A stretch of 64,000 bases of DNA, from the NCBI RefSeq assembly GCF_963518325.1, contig NZ_CAUQJB010000002.1, forward strand, positions 248,001 through 312,000. Direction: 5' to 3'. The notes below the pieces were generated by a model. The model was not told the origin of the DNA. It searched no databases and saw only the letters and a list, made by a program, of their open reading frames with translations. The stretch is from Vagococcus_D sp963518325 (GTDB lineage: Bacteria; Bacillota; Bacilli; Lactobacillales; Vagococcaceae). Made by a program: the position numbers and the translations under genes. Every line of letters starts with the position of its first letter. The first letter of the stretch is position 1. Shown here piece after piece: positions 9,004 through 18,130 of the stretch.

Positions 9004-10389
9004 ATGACCAACAAAAATATCGTCTTTATTTTAACCGATGATCAACGTTTTGACACAATTCATGCACTTGGGAATCCAGACATTCAAACGCCTCATTTAG
9101 ATGAACTGGTGGCCTCTGGAATTAGTTTTGAACAAGCCCATATCCCTGGTGGGACGAGTGGCGCTATTTGTATGCCCAGCCGTGCCATGATTCACAGTTC
9201 CCAATCACTTTTTAAACTGGAGAACTGTGGTGAGACCATTCCAAAGAACCACCCGCTGCTGGGGGAAACATTAAAAAGAGCGGGCTATCAGACATATGGG
9301 ATTGGCAAGTGGCACAATGGCACTGATTCTTACGCTCGCAGTTTCACTGGTGGTAATCAAATCTTTTTTGGTGGCATGTGGGATCATTGGAATGTGCCAA
9401 CTTACCCATATGACAAAAAGGGCGCTTATGATGATACCCATAAATTTACCCACAATCCATTTTCTAGCAACACCGTCATAGAATTACCCTCTCAACAGAT
9501 TGAGCTTGGCAAGCATTCCACTGATTTATTTACGGAGGAAACGATTCGCTTTTTAACACAACCTGCCATCAAAGAGCAACCATTTTTTATGTACACGTCT
9601 TTCCTGGCCCCACACGATCCACGAACCATGCCGGAAAAATACCAACAGATGTATCAGGCAGATAACTTGCCGCTGCCTGAGAACTTTTTACCTGAACATT
9701 CATTTGAATTCGATATTAGAGAGCAGCGAGATGAGTCCTTGGAAAAGTACCCCCGTCAGTCCCAAGCTATTAAACAGCATCTAGCAGACTATTACGCCAT
9801 GATTAGCCACCTCGATGATGCCATCGGCCAAATTATCACTACTTTAAAAGCAGAAGGTCTGTTTGATGAGACAATTATTATCTTTAGTGGTGACAATGGG
9901 ATTGCAATTGGCCAACACGGCTTAATGGGGAAACAAAATCTTTATGAACATAGTGTTAGAGTGCCCTTAATTATGGCCGGACCTGGTCTACCTCAAGGTG
10001 AAAAACGCCAACAATATGTTTATTTGATGGATATTTTCCCAACAATCTGCGAATTAGTCGGTATTTTACCACCTAAGGACCTTGCCGGAAAATCCTTAAG
10101 ACCTATCATCGAAAACCAAGAGAGTGTCCGAGAGAGCCTCTTTGGTGCCTTTAGAGACAAAATACGCAGTTACAAGAAAGATCGCTACAAACTAATCGAA
10201 TACCGCACTCAATTTGGCAACTATACCCAACTGTTCGACCTTAAAGATGATCCCTGTGAATCCCATGACTTGTCTCAGCTTCCCTCATACGGCTCACTAG
10301 TGGCGGAACTCAAAATCGCCCTCAAAAAAACTGCCTTAGAGTGGGGAGATTTGGACTTTCCCCAAGGACAAACTTTCTGGTCCCGGTAA
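9004..10389 (+). CDS. Sulfatase, S1 family, Cys-type, cytoplasmic (second)
   Basis: A 461-residue sulfatase with the signature CMPSR (residues 56-60; Cys56 becomes formylglycine), the N-terminal metal motif LTDDQRFDT and a second metal-site segment SGDNGIAIGQHG. A good AGGAGG ribosome site lies six bases before the ATG. There is no signal peptide. It differs clearly from the divergent sulfatase (Asp-Asp rather than Asp-Gln at the first metal motif, different length), so the two probably remove sulfate from different positions or sugars. The following gene is convergent; a shared hairpin lies between them. Confidence 0.93.
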   Translation: MTNKNIVFILTDDQRFDTIHALGNPDIQTPHLDELVASGISFEQAHIPGGTSGAICMPSRAMIHSSQSLFKLENCGETIPKNHPLLGETLKRAGYQTYGIGKWHNGTDSYARSFTGGNQIFFGGMWDHWNVPTYPYDKKGAYDDTHKFTHNPFSSNTVIELPSQQIELGKHSTDLFTEETIRFLTQPAIKEQPFFMYTSFLAPHDPRTMPEKYQQMYQADNLPLPENFLPEHSFEFDIREQRDESLEKYPRQSQAIKQHLADYYAMISHLDDAIGQIITTLKAEGLFDETIIIFSGDNGIAIGQHGLMGKQNLYEHSVRVPLIMAGPGLPQGEKRQQYVYLMDIFPTICELVGILPPKDLAGKSLRPIIENQESVRESLFGAFRDKIRSYKKDRYKLIEYRTQFGNYTQLFDLKDDPCESHDLSQLPSYGSLVAELKIALKKTALEWGDLDFPQGQTFWSR

Positions 10390-10416
10390 TAGCTACTTAA
10401 TCCCCCAAAAGACCCT

Positions 10417-10444
10417 TAGAGGACTAGCCTTCGCTAGCCCTCTA
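10417..10444. terminator. Hairpin between convergent sulfatase and response-regulator genes
   Basis: A 12-bp stem with one mismatch and a CTTC loop (10417-10428 with 10433-10444). The T-run is weak on both sides, so termination strength is uncertain. Confidence 0.55.
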
Positions 10445-10448
10445 TCCC

Positions 10449-11897
10449 TTATATGGATAAATTTTTCTCGCGAAACTCTTTCGGCGTGATGCCGTAAATT
10501 TCTTTGAAGTTCTTATGGAAATAACCAGTGCTTGAATATCCCACGGCATGGGCTATTTCATTGACGGTTTTAGCCGATTTAATCAACATTTCCTCCGCCT
10601 TTTTGATCCGGTAACTATTCAAATATTGGGCAAAGGTCTGACCTGTTTCCTTGCGGATCAACTGTCCTAGATACATGGGGTTAACATATAGGGCCTCGGC
10701 TATTTCCTTTAGTATCAGATCATGTTGATAATCGCGATGGACCAGATCGATTGCTTTTTGAGTTAACTCACTGTAGGATCGTTGAGAAAGCAACCCTTTA
10801 ATTTCCTCTTCAAGCTGAAGGAAGGTGGCTGTAATTTCATTTATGTTATTAATATTACGAATTTGGTCAATTTCTTCTTGATAGCTGCCTTTTAATTCCA
10901 AGTCATAATGAGCTCTTGCATCAGAAAGAATCAGCAACATAAAATAACGCGCATGGTTTGGCGGAATCGGTGTTCGTTCAAAATAATGAATAATTTGCAA
11001 AATTTTCTCATGTAAACTTAATTCTCTTTCACTTTTAGAAATAAAAGGTAAATCATCTGTACTATTGTAATAGATTTCTTCCAATTGGTTGGTTAATTCC
11101 AGCCAAATACAGCCATCTTGGACCAAATTATAAAAGTAATAACTATCTCTTAAAGAGATCGCCACACGATAACTTTTTTTTATTTCCAAGTAAGTATCCT
11201 TAAGAGTTCCAGCAAAAACAAAAACGTCTTTAGGGAATCTTTCTGCCATTTGACGGTACAACTGCCCCAATTCATTTTTTTTATAATCCAAGAAAATACC
11301 AACTACTTGCTTTTCTCCCACTGAAAAATAGTAACAATTAGCCAGTTTGTCCAAGTATTCTTTGAAACTTGTCTCTTCATATTGGCCAACAAAGACATTA
11401 ACGGACTGACGATTGAGTAACCCTAGCTCATCGATCAACATCTGTTCCGGTTCACCAAAGACCCATTCCTTCAAACGTTGTTGGAATTTCAACTGTTCAA
11501 AGTCATGCTTATTTGATTCTTCTTGCACAAAAGCGATTGCTTTTTTTAAGGCTAAAACTAATTCATTTCGATCCACTGGCTTAACCAAATAATCAACAGC
11601 ACCTAATGACATGCCTTCCTTAACAAATTCAAACTCCTGATAACCAGATAAAAAGATTGTCTTAATGTTCACCTGCTGCTTTTTAGCCTCTCTTAAAAAA
11701 TCAATTCCCGACAACAGAGGCATCGTAATGTCAGACAAGACGATATCCACCTGCTCTCGCAAAACAAAATCTAGGGCTTCTCTACCATTAGTCGCGGTGC
11801 CAACCAATTCTATCCCCAGTTCATTCCAAGGAATCAAATGCTTAAGCCCTGCTAAAATCATGTATTCATCATCGACTAATAGAACTTTGCACATCAT
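10449..11897 (-). CDS. Response regulator with AraC-type DNA-binding domain (YesN-like)
   Basis: Output protein of a two-component system. Its receiver domain (about residues 1-120) has acidic residues VDDE at 8-11, phosphoacceptor Asp56 in LSDITMP, and Lys in LVKPVD at about 106. A long middle region follows, then a C-terminal AraC/XylS helix-turn-helix pair of about 100 residues containing IAHAVGYSSTGYFHKNFKEI. YesN-type regulators usually sense carbohydrates through their kinase partner and control a nearby CUT1 importer; the importer is at 14567-18007. The first ATG (11897) or the next one (11894) could be the start. It is last in an operon with the DUF624 and kinase genes. Confidence 0.93.
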   Translation of the reverse strand: MMCKVLLVDDEYMILAGLKHLIPWNELGIELVGTATNGREALDFVLREQVDIVLSDITMPLLSGIDFLREAKKQQVNIKTIFLSGYQEFEFVKEGMSLGAVDYLVKPVDRNELVLALKKAIAFVQEESNKHDFEQLKFQQRLKEWVFGEPEQMLIDELGLLNRQSVNVFVGQYEETSFKEYLDKLANCYYFSVGEKQVVGIFLDYKKNELGQLYRQMAERFPKDVFVFAGTLKDTYLEIKKSYRVAISLRDSYYFYNLVQDGCIWLELTNQLEEIYYNSTDDLPFISKSERELSLHEKILQIIHYFERTPIPPNHARYFMLLILSDARAHYDLELKGSYQEEIDQIRNINNINEITATFLQLEEEIKGLLSQRSYSELTQKAIDLVHRDYQHDLILKEIAEALYVNPMYLGQLIRKETGQTFAQYLNSYRIKKAEEMLIKSAKTVNEIAHAVGYSSTGYFHKNFKEIYGITPKEFREKNLSI

Positions 11898-11919
11898 TTC
11901 TCCCCCTCATATTTCACCA

Positions 11920-13599
11920 CTAATTTCGCCTAATTCTTATACGAACCGTTGTACCACCACCAGGTGTTTCTTCATAATTCATTAGATAATGCTCACCAAA
12001 AATAATTTTTAATCGTTCATTAACATTTTGAATGCCGATTGATTGGCTTTCATAAGCTTTATTGTAAACTAAATACTCATTGATTTTTGTCAGGGTTTCA
12101 GAGGCAATCCCCTTTCCATTATCGCGAATTTCTATCTCGATTCCCCCTTCATCTTCACGAGCATAAACGCTGATCACATTATCCAAACGAGTAAAATCAA
12201 TGCCGTGAGCAAAATAGTTCTCCACGAGAGGCTGCAAACAAAATTTGGGTATTTCAAATCCTCTTAAACTTTGATCAATTTTGAAGGAATAGGCAATGCT
12301 TTTTGGATAACGCATTTGATAGAGATAGACATACTGCTCGACAAATTTAAGTTCATTTTCCAACGTAATCATTTTTTTCTGAGAGATGTTGTTCCGTAAA
12401 ATTGACGCAAATGAAAAGACGACCTCGGATAATTCATCCATCCCTTCACTTAGGGCATACATTCGGATATACTCTAACGTATTATACATAAAATGAGGGT
12501 TAATCTGAGCTTGTAAGGCCCTAAAATCAGCGTCCTTTTGCCGTAGCTCCAATTCGTAATTTTCTTTAATAAAATTATCCAAGCTTTCCAACATCTCATT
12601 AATTCCCTGAGAAATATCTTTTAATTCCGCCTTTTTATTCTCTGTAGGGATTCGAGTCCCTCGATTGCCAGTTGACACTTGCTTGATAGTCTCTAAAATA
12701 TCACCAATTTGAAAGACGTAACCATTAAATAACCGGTACAATAAGAATAAAAGAACTCCATCGATAATTAAACTAAAAAATATCATCCAAAACATAAATA
12801 GTCGTGAACTTCGGTTTACTTGTTCTTTATTGACCAAGGATAGAATTTGATATTTTTGAACGGTCACTTGAGTTTCCGCCACAATATTATCAGTTTCATA
12901 TTGACTAGTATCAATACCATTGCCTTTTTCAAGCTTTTTCTCCAGTTCAGCGACTAATTCTTTATTTTGCGAATTCGTATAGACCAGCTGATTTCTTTCA
13001 GAAATTAAAAAAACATCGGCCGTGTACTCCGCTGATAATTGCTTTAGCATCTCAGTTAACGGTTCCTTATTGACGGTCATGTACAGATTGCCAATCAGCT
13101 TAGCCCAGACATCCTTTAGAGGCGCATTAAACATGATTTCCCTATTTGGCGGAAGTTGCTCCACTTTACGTCCATATCGACTATCAACATCCGACAAATA
13201 ACGTTCTTTATTATTAAGTAAATCAACAGAAACCGAGACTATTTCATCATTTGTAGGATATAATTGTTGAATAACATGTGTAAAATTACTTTTTGCGTAA
13301 TTATGAGTCAACGTATAATCGAGATACTCTGCATCAGTCATGGCAAAGTATCTAGTCAGTCCTTGATATTCTATTTCACTGTCACTAATATTATTTGCCA
13401 ATTCAACTGCTTTTTGCTGATTTTCTTCCACAAAAGCTGAAACTCTTAGCAATGAATTTTGCGCCAATCGTTCCGCTCGTTTGGAACTTTCTCGATTAGT
13501 AATCCAACTAATCCCTATGGCAAAGATGGTGATAATCACCAATAACGTAACCGAGTATATTTTTAACAAGCGGTACATCAAATTTCCTTTAATTTTCAT
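11920..13599 (-). CDS. Sensor histidine kinase, YesM/LytS type
   Basis: A membrane sensor kinase of about 559 residues: one N-terminal transmembrane helix (about 12-33), an extracellular sensor domain of about 230 residues, a second helix (about 265-290), a HAMP linker, then the His_kinase domain with QINPHFMYNTLEY (phosphorylated His about 369) and an ATPase domain with IRDNGKGI and a Gly-rich GGGTTVRI end. In-frame codons extend to 13617, but the GGGGGAG ribosome site lies inside that extension, so the ATG at 13599 is the start. It sits 22 bases before the response regulator gene. Confidence 0.93.
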   Translation of the reverse strand: MKIKGNLMYRLLKIYSVTLLVIITIFAIGISWITNRESSKRAERLAQNSLLRVSAFVEENQQKAVELANNISDSEIEYQGLTRYFAMTDAEYLDYTLTHNYAKSNFTHVIQQLYPTNDEIVSVSVDLLNNKERYLSDVDSRYGRKVEQLPPNREIMFNAPLKDVWAKLIGNLYMTVNKEPLTEMLKQLSAEYTADVFLISERNQLVYTNSQNKELVAELEKKLEKGNGIDTSQYETDNIVAETQVTVQKYQILSLVNKEQVNRSSRLFMFWMIFFSLIIDGVLLFLLYRLFNGYVFQIGDILETIKQVSTGNRGTRIPTENKKAELKDISQGINEMLESLDNFIKENYELELRQKDADFRALQAQINPHFMYNTLEYIRMYALSEGMDELSEVVFSFASILRNNISQKKMITLENELKFVEQYVYLYQMRYPKSIAYSFKIDQSLRGFEIPKFCLQPLVENYFAHGIDFTRLDNVISVYAREDEGGIEIEIRDNGKGIASETLTKINEYLVYNKAYESQSIGIQNVNERLKIIFGEHYLMNYEETPGGGTTVRIRIRRN

Positions 13600-13626
13600 C
13601 ACTGACTCCCCCAGCATCCATCCGAA

Positions 13627-14235
13627 CTACTCGAATCTTAACCCTTCGTCTATTTTTTTTCCAAGACGACTTAAAAAGAAAGCCACCGTTCCAATTCCAG
13701 CAAAAAAGATTAGCGCCGGTGCTTTATACCCCACGACCATCACAATAACCATAAAAATAACAATGGAGAAAGTCGCTTTTAATTCCTTAAAAACTAAAAT
13801 AAAAGATAACTTAAGAAGGTTTTTAAAAGATATCTCGTAAACAGAGACTAAAGCAAAGGCGAAGAATCCTCCAACCATCACCATTAACATCAACACTACC
13901 AACATAAAATCAATCATCAAAAAGATAATCCCCGTTAATTGGCTCGAGGTATATAAGCTTAAAAAAAGAAATAAACTCGCTAGCCCATATGAATAAAGCA
14001 GCTTGTTTCCTAAGATAAAATAAGTTTTAAAACGAGGCCACAGCCCTTGCCACGTAATTTCTTTGTAGTCCCAGCCGAATTCCTGATAGATCGACATAAT
14101 CGCTAAAAATGCTGGTCCAACACCTAAAAACACCGCTCCAACCAAACTCATTGCCCAAAAATAAACACTTAATTTCAAAATATAAAAGAACTTATTAATA
14201 CCTTCTGTAATGCCGCTCTCTATCAAGGGTTTCAC
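13627..14235 (-). CDS. DUF624 (YesL-like) membrane protein
   Basis: A 202-residue protein with about five hydrophobic segments and the DUF624 pattern near the N-terminus (FWAMSLVGAVFLGVGPAFLA). DUF624 proteins occur beside YesMN regulators and CUT1 sugar importers; their biochemical role is not established. The start is GTG at 14235. The stop codon of a 40-codon ORF (14238-14360) lies directly before it, overlapping its ribosome-site region, which suggests coupled translation. A second DUF624 protein sits in the arabinan operon at 58124-58795. Confidence 0.85.
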   Translation of the reverse strand: MKPLIESGITEGINKFFYILKLSVYFWAMSLVGAVFLGVGPAFLAIMSIYQEFGWDYKEITWQGLWPRFKTYFILGNKLLYSYGLASLFLFLSLYTSSQLTGIIFLMIDFMLVVLMLMVMVGGFFAFALVSVYEISFKNLLKLSFILVFKELKATFSIVIFMVIVMVVGYKAPALIFFAGIGTVAFFLSRLGKKIDEGLRFE

Positions 14236-14237
14236 CT

Positions 14238-14360
14238 CTACCTTTCGTTAACATAATAACATTTTTCATGATTAATTTCATAAATAGATACATCCCGTAA
14301 AATAATTCGAATCGATTGTTCCATTGATTGATCAATATAATCTCGAGTAAAAGATAGCAT
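14238..14360 (-). CDS. Small ORF (40 aa) upstream of DUF624 gene
   Basis: Too short for most gene finders but well formed: AAAAAGGAG ribosome site, seven-base spacer, ATG at 14360, 40 codons and a TAG that ends two bases before the GTG of the DUF624 gene. The product is polar, with a pattern like a short amphipathic helix (DYIDQSMEQSIRIILRD). I know no matching family. It is either a small protein of the sensor operon or a leader whose translation opens the next ribosome site. Confidence 0.6.
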   Translation of the reverse strand: MLSFTRDYIDQSMEQSIRIILRDVSIYEINHEKCYYVNER

Positions 14361-14438
14361 TTTTCAACTCCTTTTTAGTCGAAAGTCTAATAGTTAAGCG
14401 TGATTCTTTAACAGGACCTTTATATGTGAATAGAACAA

Positions 14439-14465
14439 AGGCAAATCTCTTATAGAAATTTGCCT
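14439..14465 (-). terminator. Terminator after the solute-binding-protein gene
   Basis: An 8-bp perfect stem (14439-14446 with 14458-14465) followed on the minus strand by TTGTTCT. It separates the importer operon from the sensor operon. Confidence 0.6.
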
Positions 14466-14566
14466 CTGCCCCCTTCATTCGATCAACCTATATCCTATTA
14501 GATAACCTTGCTCTGCCTAACAATCCAGCCTGCAACAAAACTAGTCTTGTCCTTAGCAGCTCATTA

Positions 14567-16048
14567 TTATTTATTTTTCATAAAATCATCGAATTGTTTT
14601 TGCATCTCTTCTTGAACTTTTTTCAAACCAGCTTCTTCAAGTTTTGCATTAAATTCTGGAAGAGCTTTTTCCGGATCAAGTGTCCCCGTGCTTAAGCCTG
14701 CTTTATATTGCCCTGTGACGTTTGATAAATTGGTAATTTCTGTCTTAACTTCTTCAGCGTTAAAATTGAAGCCTAACAACGGTGACTGCTCAGCCGCTTC
14801 GATTTTTTCATCTCGTTCTTTCACCATGTCATCTGTAATTTTTTCATCAAGATAAATCTTATTGTTATCACCTGTCATCCAGGCACCACCAATAACTTTA
14901 TTACTTGCATCATAACCAGGTAAAGTCTTCATGCGATCGTCGCCAACTTTTTCCCAGCCTTCGCCCTCTTTACCAAAGACCATTGTCGCTAATAAATCTT
15001 GATCAGTGTTAATTAAATTAATTGCTTCTAAGGCTTTTTCAGCATTTTTAGATGTATTAGAAATCACCCAGTTAGCAACGAACATTTGACCATTGTCTTT
15101 TAATGGGGTTGTCAGTGGGACAGAAACTAATTCACGACCAGCTGCTCGTGTTAAAATTGTGTCACCATAATCATAAGGCCCTTGAGTTTCGACCCGAACA
15201 AACCATGTTTTATCATCTAAGCGATAAAGCTCATCACTTGTTGCAGCATCTTGCGGGATATATTTTTGAGTAAATAAGTTATGCATATCGTTCAAATCAC
15301 GTTTCATCCGTGGTGAATCTGCATAAGGATTAATGATTTTAGTTTTATCTCCCTCAATATCAATGCCTAATGGCACATTAACATCATACACGTAATCGAA
15401 ATGTCCCATACGAATATCTTTACCTGCTGGGAAAGGCGACACATTTGGCTCTTTTTCCTTAATTACTTTCAGTAAAGGTTCTAAATCGGCAATGGTTTTC
15501 ACTTTTGAAAGATCCATGTCATACTTATCCACCAACTCTTTATCGAAGGTCATCACTCGTTGAGCAAAGACATTGGCGTTAACAGGAATCGCATATAATT
15601 TACCATCCACTTTATTTCCCTCAATATAAGTTGGATTAAGATTTTCATAGGTTTCCTTGGCATACTTAGGCGCAAGCTCCGTTAAATCTTTATAAGCACC
15701 CTTTTGAGCAGTATTAACATAACTGTCAGCGAAAGCGATGTCATAATCTTCACCAGAAGAGGTAATGACAGACATTTTATTTTGGTAATCTCCCCAGCCA
15801 ATGTATTGAATATTTAACTCAGCGCCAATTTCATCCTTCATGCGTTTATTAACAACTTCCATTAATTCGTCATAATTCTTAGGCTTTTCACCCACACGAT
15901 ACATAGTCAAGGTCGTCGTATCACCACTAGCCTTGTCATTTTTCTTTGATTTTTGTTTGTCCCCTGTTAAACCACCACAAGCTGCTAAAGTACCAACTAA
16001 AGCTAAGCCCATACTAGCTAACACCAACTTTTTAAACGTTTTTTTCAC
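14567..16048 (-). CDS. Extracellular solute-binding lipoprotein of CUT1 importer (DUF3502 type)
   Basis: The ligand-capturing lipoprotein of the glycan importer. Its 493 residues start with a signal peptide and lipobox LAAC (Cys24 is the lipidation site), a Lys/Asp/Ser-rich tether, then the bacterial type 1 solute-binding fold; the C-terminal part resembles DUF3502, found in binding proteins for larger oligosaccharides. The start is a GTG with GGAGGG upstream. It is third in order after two permease genes, but a -10-like sequence in the gap before it may raise its expression. No ATPase is encoded nearby, so a shared MsmK/MsmX-like ATPase is expected elsewhere. Confidence 0.92.
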   Translation of the reverse strand: MKKTFKKLVLASMGLALVGTLAACGGLTGDKQKSKKNDKASGDTTTLTMYRVGEKPKNYDELMEVVNKRMKDEIGAELNIQYIGWGDYQNKMSVITSSGEDYDIAFADSYVNTAQKGAYKDLTELAPKYAKETYENLNPTYIEGNKVDGKLYAIPVNANVFAQRVMTFDKELVDKYDMDLSKVKTIADLEPLLKVIKEKEPNVSPFPAGKDIRMGHFDYVYDVNVPLGIDIEGDKTKIINPYADSPRMKRDLNDMHNLFTQKYIPQDAATSDELYRLDDKTWFVRVETQGPYDYGDTILTRAAGRELVSVPLTTPLKDNGQMFVANWVISNTSKNAEKALEAINLINTDQDLLATMVFGKEGEGWEKVGDDRMKTLPGYDASNKVIGGAWMTGDNNKIYLDEKITDDMVKERDEKIEAAEQSPLLGFNFNAEEVKTEITNLSNVTGQYKAGLSTGTLDPEKALPEFNAKLEEAGLKKVQEEMQKQFDDFMKNK

Positions 16049-16082
16049 GTTCGTTCCCTCCGATTTTCTAATTCAGATTTTT

Positions 16083-16137
16083 ATTATACCAGACAGAGTC
16101 ATGATTGGCGCAAACAGCGCCTACCACGTGCTCTGTC
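16083..16137 (-). promoter_or_regulatory. Internal promoter-like element and hairpin before the binding-protein gene
   Basis: In the 100-base gap after the permease gene, the minus strand carries an extended -10 (TGGTATAAT; hexamer 16083-16088) directly after a two-tier hairpin: outer 7-bp stem 16092-16098 with 16131-16137, inner GGCGC/GCGCC stem 16107-16111 with 16117-16121. It could be a processing or stabilising hairpin plus an internal promoter for the binding protein. No good -35 is seen. Confidence 0.45.
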
Positions 16138-16148
16138 GGGATTATAAC

Positions 16149-17066
16149 CTATTCTTTGACTCCGCCAATGGTTAAGCCACCAACAAAGTACTTTTGGAAA
16201 AATGGATATGTCGCCGCAATCGGCAGTGTTGAAATCACGACCATGGCCATTCGGGTGGCCTCTTTTGGAATACCGATGCCCCCTGTTACTTGAGCCCCTA
16301 AAGCGGTATTTTGCATCATAAAATCAATGTTTGCTTGAATCTTCATTAACAAATATTGCAAAGGCACTAGATTATCACTTTGTATATAAAGAAGTGCATT
16401 AAACCAATCATTCCAATAAGCCAAAGCCGCAAATAAACTGATCGTAGCAATTCCTGGAACAGACAATGGCAAAACAATCTGCAGGAAGGTTCTTAATTCC
16501 CCCGCACCATCAATTCTGGCTGCTTCGATAATTGCATCGGGAACTGAACGGCGATAGAATGTCCGCATGACAATAATATTAAAAGGTGACAATGCCATTG
16601 GTAAAATCAACGCCCAGATCGTATCTTTCAATCCTAATAAGTTAGTCATGACAATATAATTAGGAACCATTCCGGCACTGAACAACATTGAGGCTAAGGC
16701 CAACATGGTGAAAAAGCGGCGGAAAGGAAAATTCTGTCTTGAAATTGAATAGGCATAAGTCGATGTAAAAATAACGTTAACTAATGTTCCAAATACGGTA
16801 ACAAACACCGTAATAAACAGAGCTTGTAAAATTTGCTCCTTCATTTCAAATAAATAACGATAGCCGTCCAAGCTCCAACCAGACGGAATCAGCTGATAAC
16901 CATTTTGGACAATCGATTGCTCACTCGTAAAGGAGATGACAATAACAAAGAGAAAAGGAAAGACGCATCCGATTGCAACAATTGCCATTAACGCAGTAAA
17001 CAAAACATTGACTGGTTTACTAAAGCCTTTGATATTAACTGAGTCTATTTGTTTTTTCTTTTTCAT
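16149..17066 (-). CDS. CUT1 ABC importer permease (LplC/AraQ-like)
   Basis: One of two membrane subunits of the glycan importer: 305 residues, six hydrophobic segments, and the binding-protein-dependent permease EAA-type loop that docks the ATPase, seen as EAARIDGAGELRTFLQIVLP in the C-terminal half. The C-terminus ends in the family-typical FVGGLTIGGVKE. A GAGGGGAG ribosome site precedes the ATG. It follows the partner permease by 14 bases. Confidence 0.93.
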   Translation of the reverse strand: MKKKKQIDSVNIKGFSKPVNVLFTALMAIVAIGCVFPFLFVIVISFTSEQSIVQNGYQLIPSGWSLDGYRYLFEMKEQILQALFITVFVTVFGTLVNVIFTSTYAYSISRQNFPFRRFFTMLALASMLFSAGMVPNYIVMTNLLGLKDTIWALILPMALSPFNIIVMRTFYRRSVPDAIIEAARIDGAGELRTFLQIVLPLSVPGIATISLFAALAYWNDWFNALLYIQSDNLVPLQYLLMKIQANIDFMMQNTALGAQVTGGIGIPKEATRMAMVVISTLPIAATYPFFQKYFVGGLTIGGVKE

Positions 17067-17080
17067 GTTCGTCTCCCCTC

Positions 17081-18007
17081 TTAGAATAATGCTGAGTTTT
17101 CATCGTATTTTCTAGCGATTAAATTGGTAACCACGACTAGAATACAGCCGACAACTGATTGATATAATCCTGCTGCTGACGCCATGCCGATGTCACCACT
17201 CTTCATCAGTCCCCTAAAAATGTAAGTATCTAGTACATTCGTGACATCAAATAGTGCACCTGATTCCCGAGGCAATTGATAGAACAAGCCAAAGTCGGCT
17301 CTAAAAATATTACCGACAGCTAAGATCGTTAAGACCGTCATTAAAGGAATCAATTGGGGAATCGTTACGTGAATAATTTGTTGCCACTTGCTAGCGCCAT
17401 CAACTTCCGCCGCCTCATAATAAGTTGGATCAATCCCCATAATTGATGCAAAGTAAATGATACTGTTATAGCCAATCCCCTTCCAGACGCCCATAAAGAT
17501 GATGATAAAAGGCCAATATTTCGGCTCATTATACCAACTAATCGCTTCGCCACCATTTCCTGTGATTAAAGCATTAAACAAGCCCTTTTCTGGATTTAAG
17601 AATGAGTTAACAAAGAAATTAATAATAACCCAAGATAAGAAGTAAGGTAATAACATCGATGTTTGAATCACCTTAATAGATCTTTTCGAGCGTAATTGGC
17701 TCAAAATAACAGCGAAAATAACGGCAACCAAGAGATTCAATATAATAAATGTGGCATTATACAGCACTGTGTTACGAGTGATGATGTATGCATTAGAGGA
17801 TTTAAATAAGAACTCAAAATTCTTAAATCCCACCCACGGGCTGTCAATCAGACTTTTAATAAAACCGCCTTCTGAAATCTTAAAATTCTTGAAAGCCACT
17901 ACATTTCCCAGCACTGGAATGTAGAAAAAGACAATCAACCAGATAGTCCCTGGCAAAGCCATTAATAACAGCGCCTTGTGCTTCATCGCTTTCTTTAACT
18001 GCTTCAT
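17081..18007 (-). CDS. CUT1 ABC importer permease (LplB/AraP-like)
   Basis: The first structural gene of the importer. About 308 residues with six membrane segments and an EAA-type loop (EAAEVDGASKWQQIIHVTIP). The frame is open upstream to 18043, but the AAGGAGGAG ribosome site with TAAT spacer places the start at the ATG at 18007. It is preceded by a 27-codon leader ORF and a large hairpin (18032-18130), so its expression may be controlled after transcription starts. Confidence 0.92.
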   Translation of the reverse strand: MKQLKKAMKHKALLLMALPGTIWLIVFFYIPVLGNVVAFKNFKISEGGFIKSLIDSPWVGFKNFEFLFKSSNAYIITRNTVLYNATFIILNLLVAVIFAVILSQLRSKRSIKVIQTSMLLPYFLSWVIINFFVNSFLNPEKGLFNALITGNGGEAISWYNEPKYWPFIIIFMGVWKGIGYNSIIYFASIMGIDPTYYEAAEVDGASKWQQIIHVTIPQLIPLMTVLTILAVGNIFRADFGLFYQLPRESGALFDVTNVLDTYIFRGLMKSGDIGMASAAGLYQSVVGCILVVVTNLIARKYDENSALF

Positions 18008-18031
18008 ATTACTCCTCCTTTTGCTTGTAGG

Positions 18032-18094
18032 TCCGCTCATCAATGTCTAAGTTCCAGAGGAACTTAGACATTGATACGATTGGAGCCTAGCGGA
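18032..18094 (-). promoter_or_regulatory. Large hairpin just upstream of the importer ribosome site
   Basis: A perfect 16-bp inverted repeat (18040-18055 with 18059-18074) with a 3-base loop, flanked by an outer 6-bp complement TCCGCT/AGCGGA (18032-18037 with 18089-18094). There is no T-run after it on the minus strand, so it is not a simple terminator. It starts inside the leader ORF and ends about 15 bases before the AAGGAGGAG site; a role in mRNA stability or translation control is likely but unproven. Confidence 0.6.
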
Positions 18095-18130
18095 AAGCCC
18101 ACTATCGGTAAGTGCCAAAGCAATAACCAT
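18047..18130 (-). CDS. Leader ORF (27 aa) upstream of importer operon
   Basis: ATG at 18130 with a near-perfect AAAGGAGGT ribosome site four bases upstream, 27 codons, TAG at 18047-18049. The product (rich in Ser, Leu and Ala; contains GLSARLQSYQCLSSSG) matches no family I know. Its last codons form one arm of the hairpin, so a ribosome translating it would unfold the structure. The sequence around its ribosome site (ACAAACAAAAGGAGG) is repeated before the permease gene (ACAAGCAAAAGGAGG). Confidence 0.5.
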   Translation of the reverse strand: MVIALALTDSGLSARLQSYQCLSSSGT

